From Branchiostoma floridae (taxonomy: Eukaryota > Chordata > Leptocardii > Amphioxiformes > Branchiostomatidae), in contig NC_049983.1 in assembly GCF_000003815.2 (NCBI RefSeq), positions 1,699,857 to 1,763,856 on the forward strand: DNA of 64,000 nt. Direction: 5' to 3'. Under the pieces are notes generated by a model, which saw only the letters and a list, made by a program, of their open reading frames with translations, did not search any database and had not been told where the DNA came from. A program made the translations under genes and the position numbers. Within the stretch, counting starts at the first letter, position 1; every line of letters starts with the position of its first letter. This document shows, one piece after another, positions 58,101-63,655 of the stretch.

Positions 58101-61100
58101 ACTGAATATCGTCCGAGCACTCGGTTTTCAGTACTCAGACGCCGGCTTTTCAGTGCTGAGCCACTGTAACCGAGTGCTGAAAAAAGAGAGTGAAGCTTTC
58201 GTAGTTTTGCAGCACGCAAGTAACTCAATTTTTCTATTGCTGCCCCTACAGCCGGTGAGGCTACGGGACTGGTGAGGTAAGGTGAGGTGAGGCTGTGCGT
58301 ACTCACATCCACTTGGCCCCGGAGGCGGCCCTTTGGTACGGTCCGTCTGTGAAGTACCGGTTGTGGTTTTGCCCGGTGTCGAAGTCGTGATAGGTGAAGT
58401 ACCCACCGAGCTTAGCAGAAATCTCTACCTCAATCCTACATACCAGTACAGAACATTAATTGGTTAGTTCCTATACACAGCAAAACCTAAATAATACCAA
58501 CTGCTGAACAAAAACGTACGGCTTTACAGTCGTTAGAGTCGAAATGTTAAAAACTTGATTTTAAACCATTTGCATCAGTGCCTCAAAACCATCATGAAAT
58601 ATAGACGGGGGACGCCAGAAGCTTCCATAATGACTACCATCTTCTTCATTATATACTTCATAAAGCACAGCAAAATCTTTTTCTGGTGTGCAAAAAGCAT
58701 GAAAATATCTTATAGCTGCAACCCTGCAGATCATATGACGTGCATATTAAGCAAAAATGCTTCTCGTCTAATGCTCAATAAATGAATGTGAGGAAAGACC
58801 TAGATAGGCAGTGCTTACTTCCTGTCTAAGACCCCGTTCACACTCAAAAAAATGAAGCGGCTTCAACGTCGAAGCCGCTTCAACGGGCAAGCCGCTTCAA
58901 AAAAATTACGTTCACACTCATTTCAGACAATCCGATTAATCGCACACAATTCCGTACCTGAACTTCAGGTACTTTTTTACAACATTGTTTGTAGGTTTTC
59001 TCAAACCCACTCGTAATTGTCTTATATCATGATCCAGAGAGAAAGATGTTCAAAGATATGCTTGTTTTTTGTGATTTTTTTTAGCTTGCTGTGTTTCCTC
59101 TCTCTTCGCGTGATAAAAAGCTTTGTTTGCTTCCCATTCCACTTGCCTTGACCCTACAGCGTTTTTTTTCTTTCCAGACATTATCATTGGGCACAAAAAT
59201 CAGTAACGTGAGCAAACCTGTCAATGTGGCGTGTGTTCCTGCTACCGATACCTGGATATATAACCTCCAACAGGGGGCAAATCGGAAATTTGCATAGAAT
59301 CTATCCCGCATTGCGTTCACACTCGCGATTTCAGCCAAGCGGCTTGTTCACGAGTGTCTCAAACTACCTCCCAGGGATGGATTGCAAACGAGCCGGATCG
59401 GTGAAATCCAAGCCGCTTGGAGCGTCACACTCAAGAAAACGATCCGGATCAAGCGGCTTCCACGTTGAAGCCGCTTCATTTTTTTGAGTGTGAACGGGTT
59501 CTAATTCGCTTTAAATTACGAGGAGGCTAGTGACAAGGTTGTTACTCACTCGTCGCCATGGATGATGTTCAGTGAGGTTGCTTGATCGTTGGTACATTGT
59601 ATGGCAGAGTCCAGTGGAGGATTGCTGTTGCTGAGAGCCATGTCACAGTTGATGGTACCGCCAGTAACAACTTGATCTGTAAAAAGTATATATGAGCACG
59701 TGTATAGTTATGCATTATTAAATATGTTGGTCCACATGTATTGTTTTTAACTTGGCTACGAAGTTTCTGTTTTCTGTAAAGTTTTGTGTGACCATAACTA
59801 AAAAAAACCTACAAATGAAGTGTTTTGTATGTTGTATGTTAATACTCCGATTTGCTTACGTTTCGATGTCAGATGTTTCATGTCGAAGTTTTGCTTCTCG
59901 CCACTATATGTTGCTCATGTAGGTGGATAAGAAAGTCAACCCCAACGATGAACCGGGAGGGGGGGGGGGTGGTTGGGGGTTACAAACTTAGCCACATGAA
60001 GGATTGTGTTCTCGCAGCAAAAGCGCCACCTACATCGGCTACATGTAACGGCGTTAAGCAGAACTCTAGTCAGAAACCCTGAGAAAGGTATCTGATGTGC
60101 ATCGACACGTAAACAAGAGTTAGTGAGTTGGTTGTGGTTTTACACTGGTTGTGTAAAAGAATTCTCTTATATCTTTAGGTTCCGCACAACTCACAAGTGT
60201 TCCTCTTCTGGCTACAGCTCACTTTACTCTCCATGATGCCGACTTTAAAAGCCCGGATGTAGGAGTGGAAGTCAGGGTTTGGTCTCGTGTAGGACAGGAA
60301 CCATTCAAAGTCCAGTCTAGTGGGGATCTGAGGGGAGGGGGGGGCGTTGTTGTAGGATTATTAAGAAGTTTATTGCAAATTTCTGCCAGTGTGTAATTTA
60401 CAAGTAACATGAAATGTTCATAAAGGGTAAAAAAGAATACAGCATGTGTTTACTCTATTGTAAAGGAAACGTATCTTGTACAAAATTGAAAACAGCATTC
60501 CTCTCATTGCTGTATATTGAACAATCAACAACAAAAATGACACTCGTCTTCTGCCTTATAATTTAAGTTAAAATCATTCCAAATTCTTTGAACCTTGTTG
60601 GTCCAGACTTCCTGATTGTTCTGGTCCAAATCAGCTGTTCCTCCGGAGTTGTCATGCAGCTTCCCCAGCCAGTGCGTAAACGTTGGGGTGGAATCGACTG
60701 GGAAAGAACCATGTCAAGTATACGTCATCGTAGCCCTGGCATTTCAAGTTTCATGGTATACAGCTAATCTCCAAGCAGATCTTACAATGGTATACGTATA
60801 TGATAGTACCAAACTGGCCAAGGAGTGTAGGTAGCCAAAAGGTGTCCATTTGCTTTTTGCAGAATCTGCCCCAGTCCGCTAGAACAAAGGCTATTATTAG
60901 TATTAATATTAACATCCAATTGTGTCCCAATCAAACTGTGCTTGCAGTTTAGGTGCTAATAGCCCTCCTTCCTGTTTGGTGCTAACTTCCAACTGGGAAA
61001 TATGCTGGTCACAGACCAGGTGGTCACAGACTTTGTCCCAGTGTAAGTCGCTCGTAAAATCATTAGCACATGGCCACAGGGAGGGGCAGCAACACCATTG

Positions 61101-62483
61101 TTGAATACAAATGCTCCTCCCTGTTTCAGTGCCGGCAGATCCCCGGTAGCGAAACACACTCCTAAGCCGACTTTACTCCTCTGTCAGCTTTGATACTATC
61201 TTATGCTACTGGATCTGCTTGGAGATTAGTATACAGCCAACACTACGGCATTGCACCCTTGCTAATATCTTACAGTAAGAACCTGGTGAGTAGATCGCTT
61301 TCTTTTGAATGTGGTACGTTGTGGGTTTGATACCTTACTTCTAGATAAACATCTAGATCATTAGTAGATATCAATTTACGCAACCGTGAGTTTGTAGCTT
61401 TCATCATTATGCACATGAAAAACATAGTTTCATTGTAGTGATATGTACTAAAGTGCTGTATTTTGTCATAGAAAAAAAGTAATATTAGGGGCAATAAAAC
61501 CTGATGACGTCATCAATATGTCCCCCATAATTTTCTCATGCCCATCTATCAATATTCGTTACGGCTCCATTCTTTCTTAAATCATTAATGAGGAAACAAT
61601 GGAAGGTCAAAATGCCAATTTAGCCACCTATATACCTTAACGGTTTTGAATCTTCCATGATACCTTAAGCACCCATTGCGATATATCTATCAGGGGTCTA
61701 AACTAAAAAAAAAGAAAATAGTAAATATATCTTATCAATACCGATACTGTTTTTACGCCGGCTAACGTCACATTTCCTTACTGGGGCCCGGCTGGGCTGT
61801 TTGTGGAAACGAAAAATAAAAGTTATAGGTAAAAAATATACAGAAATATTGCCCACGACTATTCTCTTTACGTCTTGTGTCATTTGGCGTTTTTAATATA
61901 ATAACATACGTTTCGTTCCCGAAAGTTGCCCGGCCGGGCCCCTGTTTCAAAGTGTGACGTAGGACTTAAGGTGCACTCTCACCTGGCGTGGGGCACGATT
62001 GCGGGCTTCGAAAAATACTCAACGAGATAAAGAACGGATTTTCTTACTTGTTGTGCTTTTTGTCGTCTTCTATGACATACTTTCACGTATTACGCAATAT
62101 CTGAATCATAAAAAAATCGGAGAAAATGACAAAACAGTAACGCAGTTAACGAACGCAGCAATGCCGCAAGCGTGCTCCACGTCCGTTGAGAGTGCATCTT
62201 TAGTGAGGCCAGGTTTTCTGCGTGTTTGATTTATATTATAAGGTGTACCGTAATGATAGACTTACTTGTTGTGCAGGAACTGCCGGAGAAACCAGAAGTG
62301 CAGGAGCAGGAGCCAATCCGCTCACACGTACCAGGGAAGCACAGGTTACTGTCGCTTCTCCACGAACAGCGCTCTGTTCAATGAAAGAGAGTTTGTGATT
62401 GGTCGGATATTGGTGGGATCTACTCAACGATTTAACTTTTAAACTTTTGTGAGGCTTCTATTATCACTAGAATTGATTAAATC

Positions 62484-62558
<75 letters not shown>

Positions 62559-63205
62559 ATACACACACATCTACAGAACTAATCTTCAGGAGCAAAACGC
62601 TATTTTCTCTATGCTTGCTAAAACATATTTGTATCATACGTCGATGAAGGTTAGATATCGAGGTAATAAGATACGCCAAAATAAGCAGTTACACAAGCAA
62701 CTGAATATAATTTTGGAAACGGACAGACGTCGTTTCAGACGGTATCCACCATCTTTCGTCAGTGTCACTCAAGAGATCAGGAAGAATATTTGTAGCTCGT
62801 TGTTATAGCCTAACTAATCAAAATTGCATTCACCGCTTAGAGGTTTCTTCCCGATCTCTTGAGTGTCACTGACGCAAGATAGTGGATAATCTACACCCAA
62901 TATGTTGATTTATTCATACCTGTAGATATCCTTGCATGTCTGTTTAGTTGTACTGTAAGTATTTGTTATAGACCTTACGAAAGTCGCTGTACTTTTGTCG
63001 TGCCAATAAAGATTTCCTTTCTAAAACATCTGTCCACTTCCAAAATCATATCCCGTTGATTTTTTGCACTTACGATAGCAGTTCATGCCGGAAGCGTCAT
63101 AGGCTCTGGCCGGTTTCCCGTTGTAGGTTCCATAGTCGTGTACACAGCCTGGGCACTGGTCATTGTCGCACAGGTGAGAGTTACACAGCGGGTCGGTACA
63201 GATGC
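24678..63205 (-). CDS. Giant extracellular modular protein, FN3-like repeats (54 exons, partial)
   Basis: One minus-strand gene, open at both ends, about 8.5 kb coding (roughly 2,840 residues) in 54 exons listed block by block below. Typical repeat: a strand motif W-x-G-F-x-D-x-x-S-G-I-x-x-Y-x-W-A-V-G, then L-x-x-G-x-x-Y-Y-V-T-V-x-A-x-N-x-A-G, then a linker V-D-T-S-P-P-x-x-G-x-V-x-D-G. The fold is inferred to be fibronectin-III/Ig-like. Cysteine-rich and EGF-like modules occur near the visible start and in two more exons, and a jelly-roll module near the visible end. No transmembrane segment or signal peptide is visible. Function is unknown; a secreted or cell-surface adhesion or matrix role is an inference from domain type. 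GT-AG borders and phases agree at all junctions except exon 11 to 12. Confidence 0.85.
24917..24960. repeat. (GT)n microsatellite
   Basis: Uninterrupted GT run with one GC step, in the intron just upstream (minus strand) of exon 54. Confidence 0.95.
25079..25166. repeat. (AATC)n then (AATA)n microsatellite
   Basis: About 15 AATC units turning into about 6 AATA units. Tetranucleotide tails of this kind often mark LINE 3' ends in this window. Confidence 0.95.
25346..27418 (-). CDS. Modular protein exons 51-53: jelly-roll (DUF642/CBM-like) module
   Basis: Exons 27242-27418 (end of an FN3-like repeat, DGFLVDTSPPIPEAN, then GDNLLINPSFED), 26866-26997 (WVLEGDSVVQHISSLPTDDF..., SMSQTFTTVA) and 25346-25614 (DQEYRISFFVNHDATTDVPR... 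to GISLDNFK). N-L-L-x-N-P-S-F-E at the start and L-D-N-F at the end, about 150 residues apart, mark a galactose-binding-like jelly roll as in DUF642 or CBM families. Sugar binding is an inference. A nested LINE/MITE insertion lies in the intron before exon 53. Confidence 0.82.
25717..26705. mobile_element. Tigger-like MITE split by a LINE fragment
   Basis: Ends CAGTAGCAGCCGCT and GGCTTCTACTG, flanked by TA. Without the insert it matches the intact 174-base copy at 38994-39167. The insert (about 25788-26607, minus strand) is a 5'-truncated LINE whose 3' end is (AATG)n AAGACCTTTATTG and whose other side repeats AATAATG, the likely target duplication. It codes for a broken C-terminus (TKLRISCHKLHIETGRR, in-frame TAA, then CRYC...EDEHHF). 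Confidence 0.8.
27567..27848. mobile_element. Long-TIR MITE
   Basis: Inverted ends of about 80 bases, outermost CATCCTCCTACGCAGGGACA and its complement. Flanks read CGTTCAAC and TGTTCAAC, a possible 8-base target duplication with one mismatch. The centre shares AATATTAATGAGCTTA-like and TATTCTCTGATTGGCT blocks with 10593-10840. Confidence 0.78.
27849..28301. other. Intron sequence, nothing recognised
   Basis: Part of the intron between exons 50 and 51. No exon or named repeat seen. Confidence 0.4.
28302..28505 (-). CDS. Modular protein exon 50
   Basis: 204 bases, phase 1 to 1. VSASWHGFNDLDSGINKHFW is a textbook copy of the repeat motif, followed by CIGETNSQSECNIMGWTDTG with two extra cysteines. 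Joins exon 49 (FDGQ) and exon 51 (GQRYYTKVKGQDAAGHQSPV) in phase. Confidence 0.9.
28917..30653 (-). CDS. Modular protein exons 45-49
   Basis: Exons 30472-30653 (DSSYSRIEVYDKTDYSLLAN..., PYRYEWSAGIS), 30244-30343 (GQTVGSGLFDLVYDRVWYDV...), 29992-30122 (SLEVGVSYVFYVRAWYTDNI..., ADQTPPKRSSSRK), 29236-29398 (SVSWEYVFLDAINSGNDYHL...) and 28917-29123 (KTYYTSVRAYNHAGLHSTFH, then MVDTVAPTAGVVFDGQ). Canonical repeats; all phases match. Confidence 0.88.
30683..30905 (-). mobile_element. LINE C-terminal fragment, copy 1
   Basis: Minus-strand reading MRMAEEKRILRKELCNRPES and then YRCALCDRDCHSRI, a CxxCxxxC-type motif seen at the end of some non-LTR ORFs. The other strand shows GGCCTCCTTCGGTCAATATT. A second copy lies at 35431-35628. 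Confidence 0.65.
31010..33832 (-). CDS. Modular protein exons 39-44
   Basis: Exons 33715-33832 (MIYVTVKAYNRVGMSVETTS), 33313-33512 (FRVDTSAPTVTTAAHFDQTH...), 32594-32722 (LNGTVYEYTFTELALDDGNN...), 32062-32274 (KLAWLGFSDYHSGIDRLMVA...), 31512-31658 (NGAPQVLAHGSQVGDQENDE... to WAING) and 31010-31193 (AGLASNVLHSAF..., then CDAHSCYGHCICAPFNQNC and a further Cys). The last adds a seven-cysteine cluster after the helix-like start, an insert among the FN3-like repeats. Confidence 0.87.
31336..31372 (-). pseudogene. Duplicated start of exon 31010-31193
   Basis: On the minus strand AGGCTGGTTTGGCAAGACGT resembles the acceptor and first codons of the exon (AGGCTGGGTTGGCGAGTAAC). Only about 30 bases are shared, so this is tentative. 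Confidence 0.4.
34019..36304 (-). CDS. Modular protein exons 34-38
   Basis: Exons 36169-36304 (VDFVGLSTTKWSQRVTVDTT...), 35206-35386 (WEGVFYDTESGVSFFEWAVG...), 34674-34941 (AYNGAGLMTMATSWAVVVET SPPEAG, then AHWDGFYDPHSAIVSYTWSV), 34245-34431 (ETYYVTVTACNAADLC, then GVIPDDSPPVAGRVLDG) and 34019-34133 (HWYGFNDPHSGLSHYEWRAG...). These are the most regular repeats and define the signature best. Phases 1-2, 2-0, 0-1, 1-2, 2-0. Confidence 0.9.
34464..34716 (-). repeat. Tandem duplication of an exon 3' end and its donor
   Basis: Two units of about 125 bases, each starting near CCTGAGGCGTCGCCAAAAA. The second spans the donor of exon 34674-34941; the first (about 34530-34580) is a diverged copy of that exon end with a changed splice site (gtatcttg against gtaccttg on the plus strand). 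Confidence 0.7.
35431..35628 (-). mobile_element. LINE C-terminal fragment, copy 2
   Basis: About 200 bases matching 30683-30905, including GGCCTCCTTCGGTCATTATT and CAGGATCCG followed by T-rich and TGCCATGCGCATCAGT. Confidence 0.65.
36889..38706 (-). CDS. Modular protein exons 30-33
   Basis: Exons 38477-38706 (NITLELNADWTEYDIDYTNE..., KYEWAVLED...), 37778-37990 (EYINVEGLSLEQNKRYIVCI..., TVDVTPPNADAADVWIG), 37247-37352 (VSSTELFVQWDGFIDVEEHG..., RYEYAI) and 36889-37005 (GTIAGGSDVQAWTDVGVTDH..., SYYATVT). Phases 1-0, 0-0, 0-1, 1-1. Confidence 0.86.
37488..37660 (+). mobile_element. Penelope-like element fragment with tail
   Basis: Plus strand reads FLRGVKEDIRAPQPRRGPIP, a decayed form of the R-G-V-K-E-A-x-Y-I-R-A-x-x-P-S-L sequence at 47100. 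It is followed by TTGCTGACGTCA and the hairpin GGATCAGAGAACTGAT next to GAAAG. Confidence 0.6.
38728..38985. mobile_element. Two LINE 3' tails in opposite orientation
   Basis: AATGAATGAATGAAGACC (a minus-strand LINE 3' end) begins about 22 bases upstream of the acceptor of exon 38477-38706. A plus-strand tail, AATAAAGGTCTTCATTCATT, ends at about 38972. The two abut near 38935. Confidence 0.7.
38994..39167. mobile_element. Tigger-like MITE, intact short copy
   Basis: CAGTAGAAGTCGCTTAACTG at the left, TTAACTGGTTTCCACTG at the right, TA on both sides; 174 bases, non-coding. It is the uninterrupted form of 25717-26705. Confidence 0.8.
39250..41056 (-). CDS. Modular protein exons 26-29, including a 29-base microexon
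   Basis: Exons 41028-41056 (microexon, DQHDETYQMQ), 40634-40919 (TIRSACYDTSPSIYQTSKTA... to FAP), 39913-40157 (YSSGFLVAPDPPLPGTLHIT..., MNFYDWAVADD...) and 39250-39421 (ISFSVDGLPRDLTKCLSLVV... to DTR). The microexon has a good ttatatttcag acceptor and keeps phase (1-0). Confidence 0.83.
41258..41612 (-). mobile_element. LINE C-terminus and 3' tail
   Basis: Minus strand codes for FIMDCSRYNDKRTELFTLLS, the C-x3-Y-x3-R segment after the zinc-like motif of non-LTR ORF2. It ends with CTTACGAAAGCCGCTGTACT and CAATAAAGC. It stops only a few bases from the donor of exon 41616-41745. Confidence 0.75.
41616..44314 (-). CDS. Modular protein exons 22-25
   Basis: Exons 44208-44314 (GHQANREDILEYTALSSVGP...), 43170-43343 (WGLHGTHSYYVSVKATDFVG..., YEGEPTAGVVEDI), 42338-42532 (LSARWSGFLHEHQDISYQVG...) and 41616-41745 (TYYITVKASNSIGDTTVTSD... 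to QECS). For exon 22 the acceptor at ggttag is required; the nearer atcag site would give a stop codon. Confidence 0.85.
43381..43802. mobile_element. Fold-back element with ~85-base inverted ends
   Basis: Inverted blocks include AAATTGGCATTTTAA, TCATTAATGAATTAAG and TAACGAATATTGATAGATGG. The centre holds GATGACGTCATCAGG. A partial second copy is at 61270-61640. Confidence 0.78.
44551..44774. mobile_element. Harbinger-like MITE with TAA target duplication
   Basis: Element 44554-44771 begins GGGCACGGTCATATTAGGTC and ends with the complement-like GACCGCGCCC. TAA flanks both sides. Subterminal GTGCGATCATCG pairs with its complement at the right. Non-coding. Confidence 0.75.
44926..46416 (-). 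CDS. Modular protein exons 18-21
   Basis: Exons 46248-46416 (SAARQVADPAIFTDRPTVNV... to MIVDKH), 45557-45699 (LLVYWNGSDGESEINDYQVG...), 45349-45427 (HSGLGEGQEFYLGVTATNKA then GLSTTK) and 44926-45079 (TIGPIVVDARPPTFSGQVTV... to TYEYAV). The canonical order W-N-G...Y-Q-V-G, then N-K-A-G-L, then V-D-A-R-P-P is clear. Confidence 0.87.
45801..46008. mobile_element. Fold-back MITE, CGCGG family
   Basis: TGTAAATGCATTTAAGTCGC at the left and TTTCTGCATTTACAG at the right, with many GCGGTGG/CCACCGC blocks between, allowing one long hairpin. Confidence 0.85.
46678..48731 (-). CDS. Modular protein exons 14-17
   Basis: Exons 48546-48731 (DAEPCTADTCKCTPMEPCYM..., a small cysteine cluster, then YYFYVTVTNRARLSTTERLQ), 48056-48133 (ITVDISPPEPGHVSDN...), 47428-47556 (HFSWEGFFDHESGVRSYQVF...) and 46678-46958 (ATEKTTTELQHSFTA..., VCSDGILYDTSPPSIT...). 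One full canonical repeat and the start of the next. Phases 0-0, 0-0, 0-0, 0-2. Confidence 0.86.
47084..47300 (+). mobile_element. Penelope-like element C-terminus
   Basis: Reads LDSEFFVRGVKEAVYIRAHR followed by PSLSRDGRRHRLSGIYDPLL. This resembles the end of the GIY-YIG endonuclease domain of Penelope-like retroelements (family knowledge). Only this end is present. Confidence 0.7.
48895..48985 (+). mobile_element. Penelope-like tail with degenerate hairpin motif
   Basis: TAGAACCAGT, then ATGATGAAGATGGC, then CTCACCGAAACGTTTGG. A mismatched version of the CTGANGAA-hairpin-GAAACG motif. Confidence 0.45.
49167..49728 (-). CDS. Modular protein exons 12-13
   Basis: Exons 49549-49728 (VDGDTVTAYIRATDILGNQQ..., linker HIDSTPPIIEDF, to SRDLYDC) and 49167-49287 (VKFTTYDIHSGLYTIYWRLV... 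to AVRVSS). Phase 2-2 and 2-0. The clean acceptor ttcttcttccag supports the start, so a short exon upstream seems to be missing. Confidence 0.83.
49930..50350. other. Repeat-rich intron segment, origin unclear
   Basis: Contains CCCTGAGGCGTCGCCAAAAA (also at 34464 and, as a diverged copy, 39206) with an inverted CTTTTTGGCG partner nearby. A minus-strand frame at 50135-50356 has no recognisable family. Confidence 0.35.
50380..50860 (+). mobile_element. LINE C-terminal fragment, frameshifted
   Basis: Plus strand, across frames, shows RWRWLGHICRM, then GKRASGRPKETWRR, the familiar end of RTE/Jockey-type ORF2 (R-W-L-G-H-x-x-R-M ... G-R-P-x-x-T-W). Degraded by indels. Confidence 0.65.
50985..51780. 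repeat. 47-base minisatellite, about 16 units
   Basis: Unit CTGCCTGTCAGTCTACCTAT, CAGTCCATGTATCTGTCTAT and GTACTAT, with a period of 47 (for example 51129 to 51176). The unit has no stop in any plus frame, which creates long but artificial reading frames. Lies in the intron between exons 11 and 12. Confidence 0.92.
52075..52215 (+). mobile_element. Penelope-like tail with hairpin motif
   Basis: TTGCTGACGTCA, then CCTGAAGAAGTCGACAATGG and TCGTTGAAAA. The CGAC/GTCG stem sits between CTGAAGAA and GAAA. Confidence 0.55.
52273..54896 (-). CDS. Modular protein exons 9-11
   Basis: Exons 54775-54896 (SLESSASSYTINMAGEDPGV... to GNIE), 53581-53700 (RTRRFYLYDADSTITVDESA... to TDFL) and 52273-52467 (WQTNLDQLITVEYMDHFIQH... 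to VVTFE). All in phase. Exon 11 ends in phase 0 although exon 12 needs a phase 2 partner. A LINE fragment begins right after the donor at 54774. Confidence 0.82.
53095..53190 (+). mobile_element. Penelope-like tail remnant
   Basis: GCGACACCTAGCTGCAG and CTGAAACGTTG blocks, shared with similar debris near 28775-28800 and 38335-38430. The hairpin itself is deleted here. Confidence 0.35.
54162..54346. repeat. (AATG)n microsatellite
   Basis: About 45 AATG units with three ATGACTG interruptions. On the minus strand it gives artificial Ile-His-Ser-Phe repeats. Confidence 0.95.
54680..54770 (-). mobile_element. LINE C-terminal fragment
   Basis: Minus strand HASYVTKLRIESGRHNHAPL then KQRICHFF. Related to TKLRIGAHALEIEKGR of the LINE at 20555-24353. 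It starts within a few bases of the donor of exon 54775-54896. Confidence 0.65.
55615..57128 (-). CDS. Modular protein exons 7-8
   Basis: Exons 57053-57128 (YDSTTPTHSGTFAQMLDVGD then PFTKQ) and 55615-55747 (SSITTRWSGWSDTGSGIQNY... to PWID). Together they show the repeat hallmark: a D-S-T-T-P linker, then R-W-S-G-W-S-D-x-G-S-G-I-x-x-Y. Phases 2-0 and 0-1. Confidence 0.83.
55780..56035. mobile_element. Fold-back element carrying two inverted hairpin motifs
   Basis: Arms of about 110 bases: the left begins ATATAAGAGAATTCTTTTTA, the right is its near complement. Each arm contains one CTGACGAA-hairpin-GAAACG motif (55831-55861 minus; 55950-55980 plus). The centre has ATGTAGCCGATGTAGG. Confidence 0.8.
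56632..56845. mobile_element. Fold-back MITE, CGCGG family
   Basis: ACTGTAAATGCATTTAAATT at the left, TTTCTGCATTTACAGTAT at the right. The best-preserved of the copies, with arms pairing over nearly the whole length. Confidence 0.87.
57480..57735 (-). mobile_element. LINE C-terminal fragment
   Basis: Minus strand MLDMAEGETHLTSTCPFYDQ then VRKGFFKKASKC, matching the H-L-x-x-x-C-P-x-Y-x-x-x-R pattern of non-LTR C-termini. Confidence 0.65.
57783..58180. repeat. Hairpin minisatellite (CAGCACTGG-TTTT-CCAGTGCTG)
   Basis: Roughly ten imperfect units, each itself an inverted repeat, such as TCAGCACTGGTTTTCCAGT and its partner GCTGAA. Units are separated by 10-30 variable bases. Located in the intron between exons 6 and 7. 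Confidence 0.85.
58307..59676 (-). CDS. Modular protein exons 5-6
   Basis: Exons 59550-59676 (QVVTGGTINCDMALSNSNPP... to IIHGD) and 58307-58435 (IEVEISAKLGGYFTYHDFDT... to GAKWM). Phases 1-2 and 2-2. A beta-rich stretch without the D-T-S-P-P signature. A TIR element (58829-59502) and the hairpin minisatellite (57783-58180) sit in the flanking introns. Confidence 0.8.
58829..59502. mobile_element. TIR element, ~675 bases, CCGTTCACACT ends
   Basis: AGACCCCGTTCACACTCAAA at the left and its complement at the right; the pairing runs about 40 bases (ATGAAGCGGCTTCAACGT). Extra GAAGCCGCTT palindromes near both ends. No transposase frame, so non-autonomous. Confidence 0.8.
59835..60180. mobile_element. 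Decayed fold-back element next to an exon donor
   Basis: Shares TACGTTTCGATGTC, TTGCTTCTCGCCAC and AAGAATTCTCTTATAT with 55780-56035. The inverted hairpin motifs are eroded. Its right end lies about 15 bases from the donor of exon 60195-60327. Confidence 0.6.
60195..60697 (-). CDS. Modular protein exons 3-4
   Basis: Exons 60594-60697 (IDSTPTFTHWLGKLHDNSGG... to VWTNK) and 60195-60327 (IPTRLDFEWFLSYTRPNPDF... to KRNT). The first opens with the D-S-T-P linker; the second has the W-x-L-S-Y strand and HSYIRAFKVGIMESKVSC. Phase 1-0 then 0-1. A decayed fold-back element ends about 15 bases from the donor of 60195-60327. Confidence 0.82.
60870..61260. other. Intron sequence, unclassified repeat likely
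   Basis: Contains CAACTGGGAAATATGCTGGT and several TGGTCACAGAC repeats near 61009-61029. No exon of the modular gene found between 60698 and 62265. Confidence 0.35.
61270..61640. mobile_element. Partial second copy of the 43381-43802 element
   Basis: Shares ATGCCCATCTATCAATATTC, CATTAATGAGGAAACAATGG, GATGACGTCATCA and the AACCGTGAGTTTGTAGCTTT block (in the opposite orientation). The left arm is missing. Confidence 0.7.
61969..62199. mobile_element. Harbinger-like MITE, TTA target duplication
   Basis: AGGTGCACTCTCACCTGGCG at the left, complement-like at the right (GAGAGTGCATCT). TTA at 61966-61968 and 62200-62202. The interior CTCAACGA...ATTACGCAATATCT is shared with 63735-63948. Confidence 0.75.
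62266..62373 (-). CDS. Modular protein exon 2: EGF-like domain
   Basis: 108 bases, phase 1 to 1. Reads CSWRSDSNLCFPGTCERIGS then CSCTSGFSGSSC, giving the C-x8-C-x4-C-x5-C-x-C-x8-C spacing of an EGF-like fold with the G-F-S-G turn. The symmetrical phase 1 borders are typical of shuffled EGF exons. Confidence 0.87.
62484..62570. repeat. (CA)n microsatellite
   Basis: Long CA run with a few GC, CT and AT interruptions. Confidence 0.95.
62635..62890. mobile_element. Repeat fragment with hairpin motif
   Basis: GGTAATAAGATACGCCAAAA is shared with 2800-2830 (GGTGATAAGATACGCCAAAA). The minus strand at 62731-62762 has a clean CTGACGAA-hairpin-GAAACG motif; a decayed inverted partner lies near 62860-62890 (CACTGACGCAAGATAG). 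Confidence 0.6.
62955..63020 (+). mobile_element. LINE 3' tail
   Basis: GACCTTACGAAAGTCGCTGT then ACTTTTGTCGTGCCAATAAA. Same tail as 41258-41612 in the other orientation. Confidence 0.7.
63074..63205 (-). CDS. Modular protein exon 1 (first visible): cysteine-rich
   Basis: 132 bases, phase 1 to 1. Encodes GICTDPLCNSHLCDNDQCPG, CVHDYGTYNGKPARAYDASG and MNCY: seven cysteines in 44 residues. An extracellular disulfide module with no family I can name. The gene continues upstream past 64000. Confidence 0.85.
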
Positions 63206-63209
63206 CTAC

Positions 63210-63655
63210 ATACCAGACAACAACAACAACAAAGAATCAGTTGTCACAAACTTCGAATTGAATAGGGAAGACACAACCGCACTCCTCTAAAACAAAGAAT
63301 TTGTCAATTTTGTACTTCAAACATGGTAGAAGGTGAAGTGCATTTCATTGTTGATTGTACTATGTATATCAAAAATTGATAATAGAAAGACTCTGTTTAG
63401 TTACATAGAAAGTAGATTCCTTCACTTTAGACACATGAGTAGCACTGACAAGTTCCTTATACGTTTTGACAAACCAACCATAGCTAAACCCATACAGTCA
63501 TACATTTTCACCATTACCAAGAAGCGAGAAGAAGCCAAACCTCTGTGTTAGACTAGATCTGTGATACTTTTATATGTATATATGTTTTGACATGACATGT
63601 TGGGACCTGTACCTAGCCCGGTTGGGCAAAATGTACAATAAAGGTCTTCATTCAA
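63210..63655 (+). mobile_element. 5'-truncated LINE with 3' tail
   Basis: Plus strand ISCHKLRIELNRE, then, with stops and shifts, a segment ending FTITKKREEAKPLC. The tail has CCCGGTTGGGCAAAATGTAC and AATAAAGGTCTTCATTCA. Same family as the fragment nested at 25788-26607. Confidence 0.75.

Noticed and set aside
57783..58180. CRISPR array
   Set aside because: Units are themselves inverted repeats with irregular spacing, in an animal intron, with no cas genes.
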